Assembly: GCF_900142965.1 (NCBI RefSeq)
Contig: NZ_FRCQ01000003.1
Span: 62,001 to 126,000 of the forward strand
DNA length: 64,000 bases
From: Rhizobacter sp. OV335
Lineage (GTDB): Bacteria; Pseudomonadota; Gammaproteobacteria; Burkholderiales; Burkholderiaceae_C
Reading direction: 5' to 3'
Numbering within the stretch: position 1 is the first letter of the stretch; each line of letters starts with the position of its first letter. Positions 9,113-17,688 of the stretch are shown here, one piece after another. The notes beneath the pieces are model-generated. The model did not search any database. It had not been told where the DNA came from and saw only the letters and a list, made by a program, of their open reading frames with translations. The translations under genes were made by a program, and so were the position numbers.

Positions 9113-9481
9113 TCAGGGCGTGATGACGTGCCAGACGTCCTTGAACTTGTCGCCGGTGCGGTCACCGGGCTTGGCGTCGGCAGCGTACAGGTAGACCGGC
9201 TTGCCGTGGTGGGCCAGCTGGCGGCTGCCGTCGTCGCGTGTCACGACCTGGTCGGCGCGCGTCTCGGCGGGTGCCGGCACCGGCGGCCACAGAGCGGCGC
9301 AGCCGCCGTTGCAGGTGCTCCTGCCGCTGCCCGCCACGTCCTTGTCGAAGGTGTAGACGGTCATGCCGGCGGCATTCACGGCCACGCCGTCGACCACCTT
9401 GAGCGGCGGCTCGACATGCGCGAGCGATGCGAGCGTGACCGCGGCCAGCACTGCCCCGATGAGAGTTCGTTGGATCATCAT
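9113..9481 (-). CDS. Exported secreted-repeat (COG4315-like) protein
   Basis: This 122-aa protein has an N-terminal signal segment (about residues 1-22). It carries two copies of the short repeat typical of the COG4315 / Lipoprotein_15 family: GMTVYTFDKDVAGSG with STCNGGCAALWPP, and GKPVYLYAADAKPGD with the closing DVWHVI. Members are periplasmic or surface proteins of unclear biochemical role, and the conserved Cys pair may form a disulfide. It sits between the NTF2-like gene (13-base gap) and the sigma gene (19-base gap), so it is probably part of the sigma factor's own operon. Confidence 0.82.
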   Translation of the reverse strand: MMIQRTLIGAVLAAVTLASLAHVEPPLKVVDGVAVNAAGMTVYTFDKDVAGSGRSTCNGGCAALWPPVPAPAETRADQVVTRDDGSRQLAHHGKPVYLYAADAKPGDRTGDKFKDVWHVITP

Positions 9482-9494
9482 GGCTCGCACCCGC

Positions 9495-9947
9495 TCAGTA
9501 GGCTGCGGTCTTGGCGACCGGGGCGGCGCTGATCGACAGCTTGGGGTCGATCTGCCAGGTTTCGGAGACCAGCAAGTTGTCGCGGTACACCAGCGCGTAG
9601 CGCACCTTGATCGGCATCTTGCCGACGAACAGCAGGTTGGCGGTGACGGTCGAGCCCTTGGGGTTGCTCGACTCCTGCACGTTCTCGACCATGACGGTCA
9701 GGTTGCCCTGCGAACCGGTGAACTTCTCCCAGACGCCGCGGATGGCGTCCTTGCCGAGGTAGCTGCCGTCCAGCGGTCCGCCGACCCATTGCAGCTGGGC
9801 GTTGTCTTGATAGCCGCGCATCAGCACCTGCACGTCACCGCTGCCGATGGCGCGGAAATGGGTGTCGGCGTTGTCGCTGGCGGGGCTGGCGATGGCATGG
9901 CCCGCGACGGTGAGTGCGGCGAGCGAAAAGAAGGAGAGGGATTTCAT
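9495..9947 (-). CDS. Exported NTF2/SnoaL-like protein
   Basis: This 150-aa protein starts MKSLSFFSLAALTVAGHAIA, a clear signal peptide, followed by a domain with the cone-shaped NTF2 pattern (residues 30-140: an initial helix, GGPLDGSYLGKDAIRGVWEKF, then a beta-rich half ending LVSETWQIDPKL). NTF2-like domains bind small molecules or act as enzymes; no specific active site is recognisable. It is the first gene of the operon with the secreted-repeat protein, ECF sigma and anti-sigma factor. The ATG at 9947 follows directly from the signal peptide. Confidence 0.75.
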   Translation of the reverse strand: MKSLSFFSLAALTVAGHAIASPASDNADTHFRAIGSGDVQVLMRGYQDNAQLQWVGGPLDGSYLGKDAIRGVWEKFTGSQGNLTVMVENVQESSNPKGSTVTANLLFVGKMPIKVRYALVYRDNLLVSETWQIDPKLSISAAPVAKTAAY

Positions 9948-9984
9948 GGCGGTGTCTCTGCGTGAGGTGTGGATGACATCTGCA

Positions 9985-10012
9985 CAGACGGAGGAGCCCA
10001 CCGCAATATTCC
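9985..10012 (-). promoter_or_regulatory. Candidate ECF-type promoter for the sigma/anti-sigma operon
   Basis: Read on the minus strand the region holds GGAATA (10012-10007), a 16-base spacer, then CGTCTG (9990-9985). This fits the usual ECF promoter pattern GGAAxx-N16/17-CGTC. The predicted transcription start is about 30 bases before the ATG at 9947. Its position in front of an operon that encodes an ECF sigma factor supports autoregulation. Confidence 0.55.
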
Positions 10013-10657
10013 ATGCAGGCCGGACCGGCGTGCGAACATGCCCGCGTGAACGGTACGTCAACCCTCTGCCGCGTGGCTTGCGCGCGCTGCCTGCGGCCGC
10101 AGGTGACCTGTTTGTGTGCGCTGGCAAAAGCGACCGCCCATCGCACCGAAGTGCTGGTTCTGCAGCACCCGCATGAACAGCGGCAGGCCAAGAACAGCGT
10201 CGCGCTGCTGCGTCTGTCTCTGGCGCACTGCGAGGTGGTCGTTGGCGAGCGCTTCGAGCCTGGGGCGTTGGCGGCCCTGTTGAAGAGGCCTGGGAGGGAC
10301 ACGCGGCTGCTCTACCCGGACGTGCCTATGGCCCCGGCGTCGTCAGCCGCTGGGACCACGGCGGGTGCGTCCGTGCGTCTGGTGGTCATCGATGCGACGT
10401 GGCGCAAGAGCCTGCGCATGCTTCTGGAGCACCCGACCCTGGCGGCGCTGCCGCGGCTGTCGCTGGACGCGCCAGCGCCGACCCGCTACCGCGCGATTCG
10501 CGCGGCGCGGCGAGCTGACCAAGTCTCGACACTGGAGGCTACCGTGCAGGCGCTGGCGACACTGGAGGGCCCGTCCTTCGACGCCGCGCCGCTGCTCGAC
10601 GCATTCGGCCTCTTCGTCGCGGGCGTTGCGGCCCGTCAGCGGCATCAGGACCCGTGA
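10013..10657 (+). CDS. DTW-domain protein, probable tRNA-uridine aminocarboxypropyltransferase
   Basis: The protein has the DTW-family layout: an N-terminal Cys cluster (CARCLRPQVTCLC), an early HPHEQRQAKNS block, and the name-giving motif as DATWRKSLRML in the second half. Family members such as TapT in E. coli use S-adenosylmethionine to attach an aminocarboxypropyl group to a tRNA uridine (acp3U47). The ATG at 10013 gives 214 aa. An in-frame GTG at 10046 (203 aa) gives an N-terminus closer to the usual family start, so the true start is uncertain. It is divergent from the ECF operon. Confidence 0.82.
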   Translation: MQAGPACEHARVNGTSTLCRVACARCLRPQVTCLCALAKATAHRTEVLVLQHPHEQRQAKNSVALLRLSLAHCEVVVGERFEPGALAALLKRPGRDTRLLYPDVPMAPASSAAGTTAGASVRLVVIDATWRKSLRMLLEHPTLAALPRLSLDAPAPTRYRAIRAARRADQVSTLEATVQALATLEGPSFDAAPLLDAFGLFVAGVAARQRHQDP

Positions 10658-10744
10658 TGTCGATTTGGCTTCCCGTCGTTCGTCGTTGGGTATGAGGTGC
10701 CTCGGGCGGGCGCACCCACCGTTCAACTCAACAGGAGCGAAGAC

Positions 10745-11113
10745 ATGTCCTACATCGATGGTTTCGTGATCGCGGTCCCCACCGCCAACAAGCAGAAGTT
10801 CATCGAGCACGCGCGCCATTTCGACCAGATGTTCATCGAGCTGGGCGCGATCCGCGTGATCGAAGGCTGGGGCGACGACGTCCCCGACGGCAAAGTGACC
10901 GATTTCCGCCGCGCAGTCCAGGCCACGGGTGAGGAGACGGTGGCCTTTTCGTGGGTCGAATGGCCGGACAAGGCCACGCGCGACGCCGGCATGAAGAAGA
11001 TGATGGAAGACCCGCGCATGGATCCTTCCACGCCCGGCAACCCGCCCATGCCCTTCGACGGCAAGCGCATGATCTTCGGCGGCTTCGAACAGGTGGTCGA
11101 AGTGAAGGCTTGA
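10745..11113 (+). CDS. DUF1428 (YbaA-like) protein
   Basis: A 122-aa cytoplasmic protein starting MSYIDGFVIAVPTANKQKF, the conserved opening of the DUF1428 / YbaA family. It continues with the family's FSWVEWPDKATRD and MPFDGKRMIFGGFE blocks. The fold is a ferredoxin-like dimer and the function is unknown. The start is supported by AGGAGCG 8-14 bases upstream. It stands alone, 87 bases after the DTW gene. Confidence 0.9.
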   Translation: MSYIDGFVIAVPTANKQKFIEHARHFDQMFIELGAIRVIEGWGDDVPDGKVTDFRRAVQATGEETVAFSWVEWPDKATRDAGMKKMMEDPRMDPSTPGNPPMPFDGKRMIFGGFEQVVEVKA

Positions 11114-11218
11114 GGGGCGACCTCGTGACTCTTCTCACGCACCGGCGCGGCGACGCCCTCGGATCGCCGTCGGCGCAAACCCGAATCACTCCCTGGACCG
11201 GATGGCAAAACGCGAGGA

Positions 11219-13522
11219 TCAGGCGGTCTGGCGCAGCGCCTTGGCCGCCGACACCATGTTGGTCAGCGCCGGGATCACCTCGGCCCACTGGCGCGTCTTC
11301 AGCCCGCAGTCCGGGTTGACCCACAGCCGCTCGGCCGGCACGCGTTCGGCCGCCTTCTTCATCAGCTGCACGATGTGCTCCTGCGTCGGGATGTTCGGCG
11401 AATGGATGTCGTACACGCCCGGGCCGATCTCGTTCGGGTACTTGAAGTTCTCGAAGGCATCGAGCAGCTCCATGTCCGAGCGCGAGGTCTCGATCGTGAT
11501 CACGTCGGCGTCCATGTCGGCGATCGACGCGATGATGTCGTTGAACTCCGAATAGCACATGTGGGTGTGGATCTGCGTCTCGTCCTCGACGCCGTTCGCG
11601 GTGATGCGGAACGATTCGACCGCCCAGTCGAGATACCCCTTCCACTGCGACTTGCGCAGCGGCAACCCTTCGCGCAGCGCGGCCTCGTCGATCTGGATCA
11701 CGCGCACGCCAGCCTGTTCGAGATCCAGCACCTCCTGGCGGATCGCCAGCGCGAGCTGGTGGCAGGACACCGAGCGCGGCTGGTCGTCGCGCACGAAGGA
11801 CCAGTTCAGGATCGTCACCGGGCCGGTCAGCATGCCCTTCATCGGGCGCTTCGTCAGCGATTGCGCGTAGCGGATCCACTCGACCGTCATCGCCTTCGGC
11901 CGGCTGATGTCGCCGAACAGGATCGGCGGCTTCACGCAGCGCGAGCCATACGACTGCACCCAGCCGAACTGGCTGAAGGCGTAGCCGTCGAGCTGCTCGC
12001 CGAAGTACTCGACCATGTCGTTGCGCTCGGCCTCGCCGTGCACCAGCACGTCCAGGTCCAGCGCTTCCTGCTCGCGCACGCTGCGCTGGATCTCGGCCTG
12101 CATCGCGGCCTTGTAGCCGGCTTCATCCAGGCGCCCGGCCTTGAACTCGCTGCGGGCGTGGCGGATGTCGGCGGTCTGCGGGAACGAACCGATGGTGGTG
12201 GTGGGGAAGGGCGGCAGCTTCAGCAGCGCGGCCTGCTTCGGGGCACGCGTCGCATAGGCGCTCTTGCGCTCGCCGAGCGCGGCGTTCAGCTTGGCGACGG
12301 CGGCCTTCACCGCCGGGTTGTGGACGCGCGGCGAACTGCGGCGCGCCTCGATGGCGGCCTGGTTGGCGGCCAGCTCGGCCTTCACCGAATCGCGGCCGTT
12401 CTTCAGCGCGGCGGCCAGCAGCCGCAGCTCGTCCAGCTTCTGCAGCGCGTACGCAAGCCACGACTTCAGGTCGGCATCCAGCTTCTGCTCGCTCGCCAGG
12501 TCGACCGGCACGTGCAGCAGCGAGCACGAGGGCGCGATCCACAGCCGCTCGCCCAGGCGCTCCTTCAGCGGCTCGATCCAGTCGAGCACCGCGTTCAGGT
12601 CGGTCTTCCAGATGTTGCGGCCGTTGATCACGCCCAGCGACAGCACTTTCAGCGGCGACAGGATGTTGAGCAGCGGCTGGATGTCGTCGCGGCCGTTGAT
12701 CGCGTCGATGTGCAGCCCGGCCACCGGCAGGTTGGCGGCGAGGTGCCGGTTCTCCTCCAGCGGGCCGAAGTAGGTGGCCAGCAGCAGCTTGACGCGGCTG
12801 CTCTTCAGGTCGTGGTACGCGGTGTTGAAGGCGTGCTGCCAGTCGGCATCGAGTTCGGTCACGAGGATGGGCTCGTCGATCTGCACCCACTCCACGCCCG
12901 CGGCGGCGAGCTTCTCCAGCAGCTCGGCGTAGACCGGCACCAGGCGTTCGAGCAGCGCGAGCCTGCTGGAATCGTCCTTCGCCTTGCCCAGCGCCAGGTA
13001 GGTGACGGGGCCGACGATCACCGGCTTGGCCTTGACGCCGGCCTGGCGCGCTTCTTCCAGCTGTTCCAGCAGGCGCGAGGCGTCCAGCTTGAACTGCGTG
13101 GCCGCGGTGAACTCGGGGACGATGTAGTGGTAGTTGGTGTCGAACCACTTGGTCATCTCGCCGGCGGCGACGCCACCGCCGCAGCAGCCGGCGTGGGCCT
13201 CGGCCCCTCCCGTTGCCTGGGCTGAGCGGCCGCGCGCGACGCGGAAGTAGTTGTCCAGCACATCGCCGTGGAAGCCCTGCACCCGCTGCGGCAGGTTGCC
13301 GAGCGTGAAGCTCATGTCGAGCATCTGGTCGTAGAACGCGAAGTCGCCGACCGGAACGAGGTCCAGGCCGGTCTGGTTGATCCAGTGGCGCTGGCGCAGG
13401 TGGGCACCGAGGGCCTTGAGTTCGTCGCGCGAGGATTCGCCCTTCCAGTAGGACTCCAGCGCGAATTTCAATTCGCGCTTGGCGCCGATGCGGGGAAAGC
13501 CGAGGTTGTGGGTCGTGGTCAT
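11219..13522 (-). CDS. metE: Cobalamin-independent methionine synthase MetE
   Basis: MetE transfers a methyl group from methyltetrahydrofolate triglutamate to homocysteine without vitamin B12. The 767-aa protein starts [18 protein letters not shown]. Its C-terminal barrel carries the zinc ligands: His and Cys in [10 protein letters not shown], Glu in [10 protein letters not shown], and Cys in NPDCGLKTR. Between residues about 98 and 120 there is an insertion relative to the E. coli protein, Gly/Ala-rich and containing HAGCCGGG, just before [12 protein letters not shown]. The gene is divergent from metR, whose product is the expected activator. No B12 riboswitch is visible in the 104-base gap. 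Confidence 0.97.
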   Translation of the reverse strand: MTTTHNLGFPRIGAKRELKFALESYWKGESSRDELKALGAHLRQRHWINQTGLDLVPVGDFAFYDQMLDMSFTLGNLPQRVQGFHGDVLDNYFRVARGRSAQATGGAEAHAGCCGGGVAAGEMTKWFDTNYHYIVPEFTAATQFKLDASRLLEQLEEARQAGVKAKPVIVGPVTYLALGKAKDDSSRLALLERLVPVYAELLEKLAAAGVEWVQIDEPILVTELDADWQHAFNTAYHDLKSSRVKLLLATYFGPLEENRHLAANLPVAGLHIDAINGRDDIQPLLNILSPLKVLSLGVINGRNIWKTDLNAVLDWIEPLKERLGERLWIAPSCSLLHVPVDLASEQKLDADLKSWLAYALQKLDELRLLAAALKNGRDSVKAELAANQAAIEARRSSPRVHNPAVKAAVAKLNAALGERKSAYATRAPKQAALLKLPPFPTTTIGSFPQTADIRHARSEFKAGRLDEAGYKAAMQAEIQRSVREQEALDLDVLVHGEAERNDMVEYFGEQLDGYAFSQFGWVQSYGSRCVKPPILFGDISRPKAMTVEWIRYAQSLTKRPMKGMLTGPVTILNWSFVRDDQPRSVSCHQLALAIRQEVLDLEQAGVRVIQIDEAALREGLPLRKSQWKGYLDWAVESFRITANGVEDETQIHTHMCYSEFNDIIASIADMDADVITIETSRSDMELLDAFENFKYPNEIGPGVYDIHSPNIPTQEHIVQLMKKAAERVPAERLWVNPDCGLKTRQWAEVIPALTNMVSAAKALRQTA

Positions 13523-13607
13523 GGCGGAGGCAATGGCGATCGTGGAAAAACAACCCCAGGTTACGTAGCCTTTTGCATGAAGTAAAATGGTATTAATTTG
13601 ACAATCC

Positions 13608-13622
13608 ATGAGAACAGCTCAT
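13608..13622. promoter_or_regulatory. Candidate MetR-binding palindrome
   Basis: ATGAG-AACAG-CTCAT is a perfect 5-base inverted repeat with a 5-base spacer in the metE-metR gap, ending 4 bases before the metR ATG. MetR sites in enterobacteria have the form TGAA-N5-TTCA, so the geometry matches and the half-site is similar (TGA...TCA). A TTGACA hexamer lies just upstream (13598-13603). It could serve metE activation and metR autorepression. Confidence 0.55.
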
Positions 13623-13626
13623 ACAC

Positions 13627-14511
13627 ATGCTGGAGCGAAGTCATCTGGCCATCGTTCAAGAGGTCGAGAAGCAGGGCTCGTTGACGGCGGCTGCCGCGGT
13701 GCTGTGCCTGACGCAATCGGCCCTCAGCCATTCGATGAAGAAGCTGGAGCAGCAGCTGGGCACCGACATCTGGTTGCGCGAAGGCCGCAGCCTGCGGCTC
13801 ACGCAGGCGGGGCAGTACGTGCTGGCGGTGGCCAACCGCGTGCTGCCGCAACTCGACCTGGCCGAAGAGCGGCTGCGCCAGTTCGCGCAGGGCGAGCGCG
13901 GCGCGCTACGCATCGGCATGGAATGCCACCCGTGCTACCAGTGGCTGCTGAAGGTCGTTTCGCCGTACCTCGCAGCCTGGCCCGACGTCGATGTCGACGT
14001 GAAGCAGAAATTCCAGTTCGGCGGCATCGGTGCGCTGTTCGGCTACGAGATCGACATGCTGGTGACGCCCGACCCGCTCTACAAGCCGGGGCTGCGCTTC
14101 GAGCCGGTGTTCGACTACGAGCAGGTGCTGGTCGTCGGTCGTGATCATCCGTTGGCGGCGGCGGCCTACGTCAAGCCGAAGCAGTTGACGCCGGAGGTGC
14201 TGATCACCTACCCGGTCGCGACCGACCGGCTCGACGTCTACACGCAGTTCCTGATGCCGGCCGGCGTGACGCCCAAGGCGCACAAGACCATCGAGACCAC
14301 CGACATCATGTTGCAGATGGTCGTCAGCGGCCGCGGCGTCGCGGCGCTGCCGCGCTGGCTGGTGGAGGAGTACGCGCGGAAGATGGATGTCGTGGCCGTG
14401 CGCCTGGGGCCGCGTGGCATTGCCAAGCAGATCTTCCTCGGTGCCCGCGAGGCGGACACCGACATCGACTACCTGCAGGCCTTCATCGACCTGGCGCGCC
14501 GGTCGCCATGA
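13627..14511 (+). CDS. metR: LysR-family regulator MetR
   Basis: This 294-aa LysR-type regulator has the N-terminal winged helix (residues 1-60, GSLTAAAAVLCLTQSALSHS) and a C-terminal effector domain. It includes LRIGMECHPCYQWL, which corresponds to the MetR-specific IAIECHSCIQWL segment of E. coli. This and its divergence from metE make the assignment to MetR, the homocysteine-responsive activator of metE, strong. The start at 13627 aligns with the E. coli protein. The stop overlaps the A-run of the opposite-strand chitinase terminator. Confidence 0.95.
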   Translation: MLERSHLAIVQEVEKQGSLTAAAAVLCLTQSALSHSMKKLEQQLGTDIWLREGRSLRLTQAGQYVLAVANRVLPQLDLAEERLRQFAQGERGALRIGMECHPCYQWLLKVVSPYLAAWPDVDVDVKQKFQFGGIGALFGYEIDMLVTPDPLYKPGLRFEPVFDYEQVLVVGRDHPLAAAAYVKPKQLTPEVLITYPVATDRLDVYTQFLMPAGVTPKAHKTIETTDIMLQMVVSGRGVAALPRWLVEEYARKMDVVAVRLGPRGIAKQIFLGAREADTDIDYLQAFIDLARRSP

Positions 14512-14544
14512 AAAAAGAGGCCTGTCCCGATCAGGGAAGGCCTC
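14511..14544 (-). terminator. Rho-independent terminator of the chitinase gene
   Basis: A strong hairpin is formed by GAGGCCT (14517-14523) and AGGCCTC (14538-14544), extended inward by TCCC/GGGA around a GATCA loop. On the minus strand it is followed by six T residues (14516-14511). It lies 48 bases after the chitinase stop. The T-run coincides with the metR stop codon region. Confidence 0.85.
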
Positions 14545-14592
14545 TCGACGCGCAGGCCACACACCCGGGCGGGTGTGCGACGACGGCGTGGC

Positions 14593-16560
14593 TTACTTCG
14601 CGCCGGCGGTGGCTTTCATCAGCTCGCCGCTCAGGTCACCGTCCAGCGACCAGCTGAAGATGCCACCCAGTCCCTTGGACTTCAGGTAGTTGATCTTGGT
14701 CTGGATCACGTCCGGCGTGTCGTAGCTCCAGAAGTTCGTGCCGTCGAACTTGTAGCTCTGCTTCGTCACCGGATGGACGAACACCGTGCCCGGGGCGTTC
14801 TTCAGGACCTTGTAGTCCTCGATGCCCGCCTCGTAGGTGCCGCGCGCCGGAGCGCTGGCCTTCTGGTACAGGCCGTTGTTGACATTCGGCACACCCGTCC
14901 AGCCCCGGCCGTAGAACGGCACGCCGAGGTTGATCTTGCCCGGCGGCATGCCGGACTGGACCAGGATGCCCACCGCCTCGTCGATGTTGTAGTACGACGC
15001 AACGGAGCGCACACCCGGCTTCAGCGGATCGAAGTAGTTCGGGCTGGACTGGTCCGGATAGAGGTTCGACTGGAAGTCGGTCGGGCCTTGCGGCTCGAAC
15101 CCACCGTGGAAGTCGTAGCTCATCAGGTTGACCCAGTCCATGTACTGGCCGTACTGCCCGGGCTCGGTGGCGTCGATCTTGTCCTTGCCCGAGCCGAGCG
15201 CGGCGGTCAGCAGGTAGTGCTTGCCGTTCACCGCGTCGAGCTGGGTGCGGAACTCCTTCATCAGCAGCGTGAAGTTGTGGCGGTCGGCCGCGCTCACGGT
15301 GTTGTACGGCTGGCCGATCACGGCCGGGAATTCCCAGTCGATGTCGACGCCGTCGAACACGCCGGCCAGCACGCCGTCACCCCCCTTGCCGCTGTACGCC
15401 GGCAGGTTGCCCTTGATGTAGATGTTCAGGCAGGAGCTGACCAGCTGCTTGCGCAGCGCATCGGTCTGCGAAGCGGCGGAGAACCACTTCGACCACGTCC
15501 AGCCGCCGAGCGAGATCAGCACCTTGAGGTTCGGGTACTTCGCCTTGAGGCCCTTCAGTTCGTTGAAGGAACCGGCCAGCTTCGAATCCCAGGTCGGTGC
15601 GGCACCGACCAGGCGCAACGGCGTGCGGCCATAGTCGGCCCAGGCGTCACCGCCGGTGCCGGCGCTCGGATCGTTCGGGTTCGTCGCACCCGGCTCGAGC
15701 TTGTCGATGCCTTGTGCGCACTCGTACCCGCCATTCTTCTGGTAGATGTTCGCGAAGGCGTAGTTGACGAAGGTCAGCGCGTTGGCCGAGCCCGACGAGA
15801 TGATGTCGGCGACCTCATAGCCGCGGCCATACACGCCCCACTGCGTGAAGTAGGAACCGACCTGGCGGCCGCCGGGAGCCGGGGCGGGCGCGGGCGCCGG
15901 GGCAGGTGCCGGAGCGGGAGCCGGTGCAGGCGAGGGTGCCGGCGCCGGCGCGGGGGCTGGCGCGGGAGCCGGTGCCGGGGCGGGCGCCGGCGCAGGGGCC
16001 GGAGCGCCTGCGCAATTGCCGACGGCCGTCCACGGTTGGCCGCTGCCTGCGGGGCCGCTGCTGGAGGCCGGGTTGTTGTTCTGCGTCCAGTAGTTGGCCT
16101 TGTAGTTCACGCCGTTGTAGCTGACGGTCGCGCCACCGGTGTACGCGGTTCCAGCCACCCACGCGAGGTAGCAGGTGCCGCCCGGGTTCGGCGCGGGGGC
16201 CGGTGCCGGCGCGGGGCTCGGCGCCGGTGCGGGCGATGGCGCGGGGGCAGGAGCCGGTGCGGGGGCGGGGGTGCCGCCGTTGGTCGGCGACCACAGCGAT
16301 GGCGTGGTCGCCGGCGTCCAGTTGGTGCCGGCCCAGGCGGTGTGCGTGACCAGCGCGACATAGTCGCGGCCGCCGTAGCTCACCACCGTGCCGACGGTGT
16401 AGGTGACGCCTTCGCGCCAGGCGGGCGCGCTGGACTGCGCCAGTTGCACGTCGCTGGCCCAGACGCGCTGCGTGTCGTTGGCCGTTGCGGCCTGGACCTG
16501 CCCCCACATGCTGCCGATCGCGACGGCAACCATGGTCATACCCAATGTTTTCATCTTCAT
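14593..16560 (-). CDS. Secreted modular GH18 chitinase with two chitin-binding modules
   Basis: The 655-aa protein has a signal peptide (residues 1-24), two CBM5/12-type chitin-binding modules (about 46-94, AWREGVTYTVGTVVSYGG; and 131-183, AWVAGTAYTGGATVSYNG), Pro-Ala linkers after each (about 97-127 and 187-245), and a GH18 catalytic domain (about 250-655). The catalytic motif is FDGVDIDWEF, with Glu410 as proton donor. It should cleave chitin outside the cell. The start at 16560 is backed by AGGAGAG immediately upstream. A NagR-like operator lies 44-84 bases upstream and a terminator follows, so it is probably monocistronic. Confidence 0.95.
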   Translation of the reverse strand: MKMKTLGMTMVAVAIGSMWGQVQAATANDTQRVWASDVQLAQSSAPAWREGVTYTVGTVVSYGGRDYVALVTHTAWAGTNWTPATTPSLWSPTNGGTPAPAPAPAPAPSPAPAPSPAPAPAPAPNPGGTCYLAWVAGTAYTGGATVSYNGVNYKANYWTQNNNPASSSGPAGSGQPWTAVGNCAGAPAPAPAPAPAPAPAPAPAPAPAPSPAPAPAPAPAPAPAPAPAPGGRQVGSYFTQWGVYGRGYEVADIISSGSANALTFVNYAFANIYQKNGGYECAQGIDKLEPGATNPNDPSAGTGGDAWADYGRTPLRLVGAAPTWDSKLAGSFNELKGLKAKYPNLKVLISLGGWTWSKWFSAASQTDALRKQLVSSCLNIYIKGNLPAYSGKGGDGVLAGVFDGVDIDWEFPAVIGQPYNTVSAADRHNFTLLMKEFRTQLDAVNGKHYLLTAALGSGKDKIDATEPGQYGQYMDWVNLMSYDFHGGFEPQGPTDFQSNLYPDQSSPNYFDPLKPGVRSVASYYNIDEAVGILVQSGMPPGKINLGVPFYGRGWTGVPNVNNGLYQKASAPARGTYEAGIEDYKVLKNAPGTVFVHPVTKQSYKFDGTNFWSYDTPDVIQTKINYLKSKGLGGIFSWSLDGDLSGELMKATAGAK

Positions 16561-16603
16561 CTCTCCTGTGGATCCTTGAACCAGGAGGGAGTGTGCTGGT
16601 ACT

Positions 16604-16644
16604 GAATTGGTATTCCAATCTCGGTTTCTCAAAGATACCAATTC
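16604..16644. promoter_or_regulatory. NagR-like operator region upstream of the chitinase
   Basis: GAATTGGTAT (16604-16613) and its exact reverse complement ATACCAATTC (16635-16644) are separated by 21 bases. The left copy is also part of a tighter palindrome, ATTGG-TATT-CCAAT (16606-16619). The ATTGGTAT...CCAAT pattern resembles the operator of GntR-family N-acetylglucosamine regulators (NagR/YvoA/NagQ type). Control of a chitinase by such a regulator would make sense, but no nag gene is in the window. Confidence 0.5.
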
Positions 16645-16758
16645 CAACCGCTTGAATAGCCGTGTGTGCGCCCGAAGCGGTCATTCACTGCGTCGATCCC
16701 CATGGCCCGTGGGGCCTTGTCGGGTGCGCTACAAAGCCGCGTCAACCTGGCTCAAGCA

Positions 16759-17688
16759 ATGCGCCCTTCGACCCGGCAACGACTTCGCCTGTCTGGCGGC
16801 ACGGAACTGTCTTTCATCACGGCTGGTGAGGCGTCCCGGCCTGCCGTGCTGCTGCTGCACGGATTCCCGAGCTCCGCGCGAACGTTTCGCGAGGTCGTGC
16901 CGGGGCTGTCGCAGGCCGCCTATGTGATTGCACCCGATCTGCCGGGCTTCGGCGAATCCGATGTGCTGCCGGCGGTCTCGTTTGCCGCGCTCGGTCAGGC
17001 CATCGCAGAACTGCTGGACCGGCTCGGGGTCGGCCCGCGCTACCTCTATCTGCATGACTTCGGCGCGCCGGTGGGCTTCCACATCGCGATGCAGGCGCCC
17101 GAACAGGTCCTCGGCCTCGTTGTCCAGAATGCCAACGCGCATCGAAGCGGGTTGGGACCGCCCTGGGCCGCGACGATGGCCTACTGGTCGCAGCCGAACG
17201 CGGACAACGAAGCGGCGGCGACCGCTCACCTGACTTTCGAAGGCACGCGCGACCAGTACCTCGCCGGTGTCCCGCCGGAAGTGGCCGCGCGGATTCCGGC
17301 CGACAACTGGGAGGAGGCGTGGCGGGTGATGTGCCTGCCGGGTCGGATGGAAACGCAGCGAGCGCTGATCGCGGACTATGGGCGCTACGTCGCCCGGTTC
17401 GACGCCATCGCCGAGTACCTCGCGCGCTGGCAGCCGCCTTCGCTGATGCTCTGGGGCAGGCACGATGCGTTCTTCGATCTCGCCGAGACCCTGTCATGGA
17501 TGCAGGCGCTGCCGAGGATGGAGGTGCATGTCTTCGACGCCGGCCACTTCATGCTGGAGACGCATGCGGCCGCGGCCGTGTCGTTGATGCTCGACTTCAT
17601 CGGGCGGTTTCAGTCTTCGCCGCTGCCCGCATTGGCGTCCAGCGAGCGTCGGCGCTCGGCCAGCGCATCGTCGAGCGTGGAGACCTGA
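16759..17688 (+). CDS. Alpha/beta hydrolase, epoxide-hydrolase / haloalkane-dehalogenase type
   Basis: A 309-aa alpha/beta-fold enzyme. VLLLHGFPSSARTF carries the oxyanion-hole HG. The nucleophile elbow reads LHDFGAP, with Asp in place of Ser as in epoxide hydrolases and dehalogenases, and the catalytic His is in DAGHFMLET. The substrate cannot be deduced. I prefer the ATG at 16759 (MRPSTRQRLRL); an in-frame ATG at 16666 would add 31 residues. The last 79 bases overlap the convergent HTH gene. Confidence 0.82.
   Translation: MRPSTRQRLRLSGGTELSFITAGEASRPAVLLLHGFPSSARTFREVVPGLSQAAYVIAPDLPGFGESDVLPAVSFAALGQAIAELLDRLGVGPRYLYLHDFGAPVGFHIAMQAPEQVLGLVVQNANAHRSGLGPPWAATMAYWSQPNADNEAAATAHLTFEGTRDQYLAGVPPEVAARIPADNWEEAWRVMCLPGRMETQRALIADYGRYVARFDAIAEYLARWQPPSLMLWGRHDAFFDLAETLSWMQALPRMEVHVFDAGHFMLETHAAAAVSLMLDFIGRFQSSPLPALASSERRRSASASSSVET

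Noticed and set aside
13523-13626. Cobalamin or SAM riboswitch upstream of metE
   Set aside because: Only 104 bases separate metE and metR, with no conserved riboswitch boxes; the palindrome is better explained as a MetR site.
15871-16010. CRISPR-like tandem repeats in the chitinase and GH16 genes
   Set aside because: The repeats are in frame and encode Pro-Ala linkers. There are no spacers of constant length and no cas genes.
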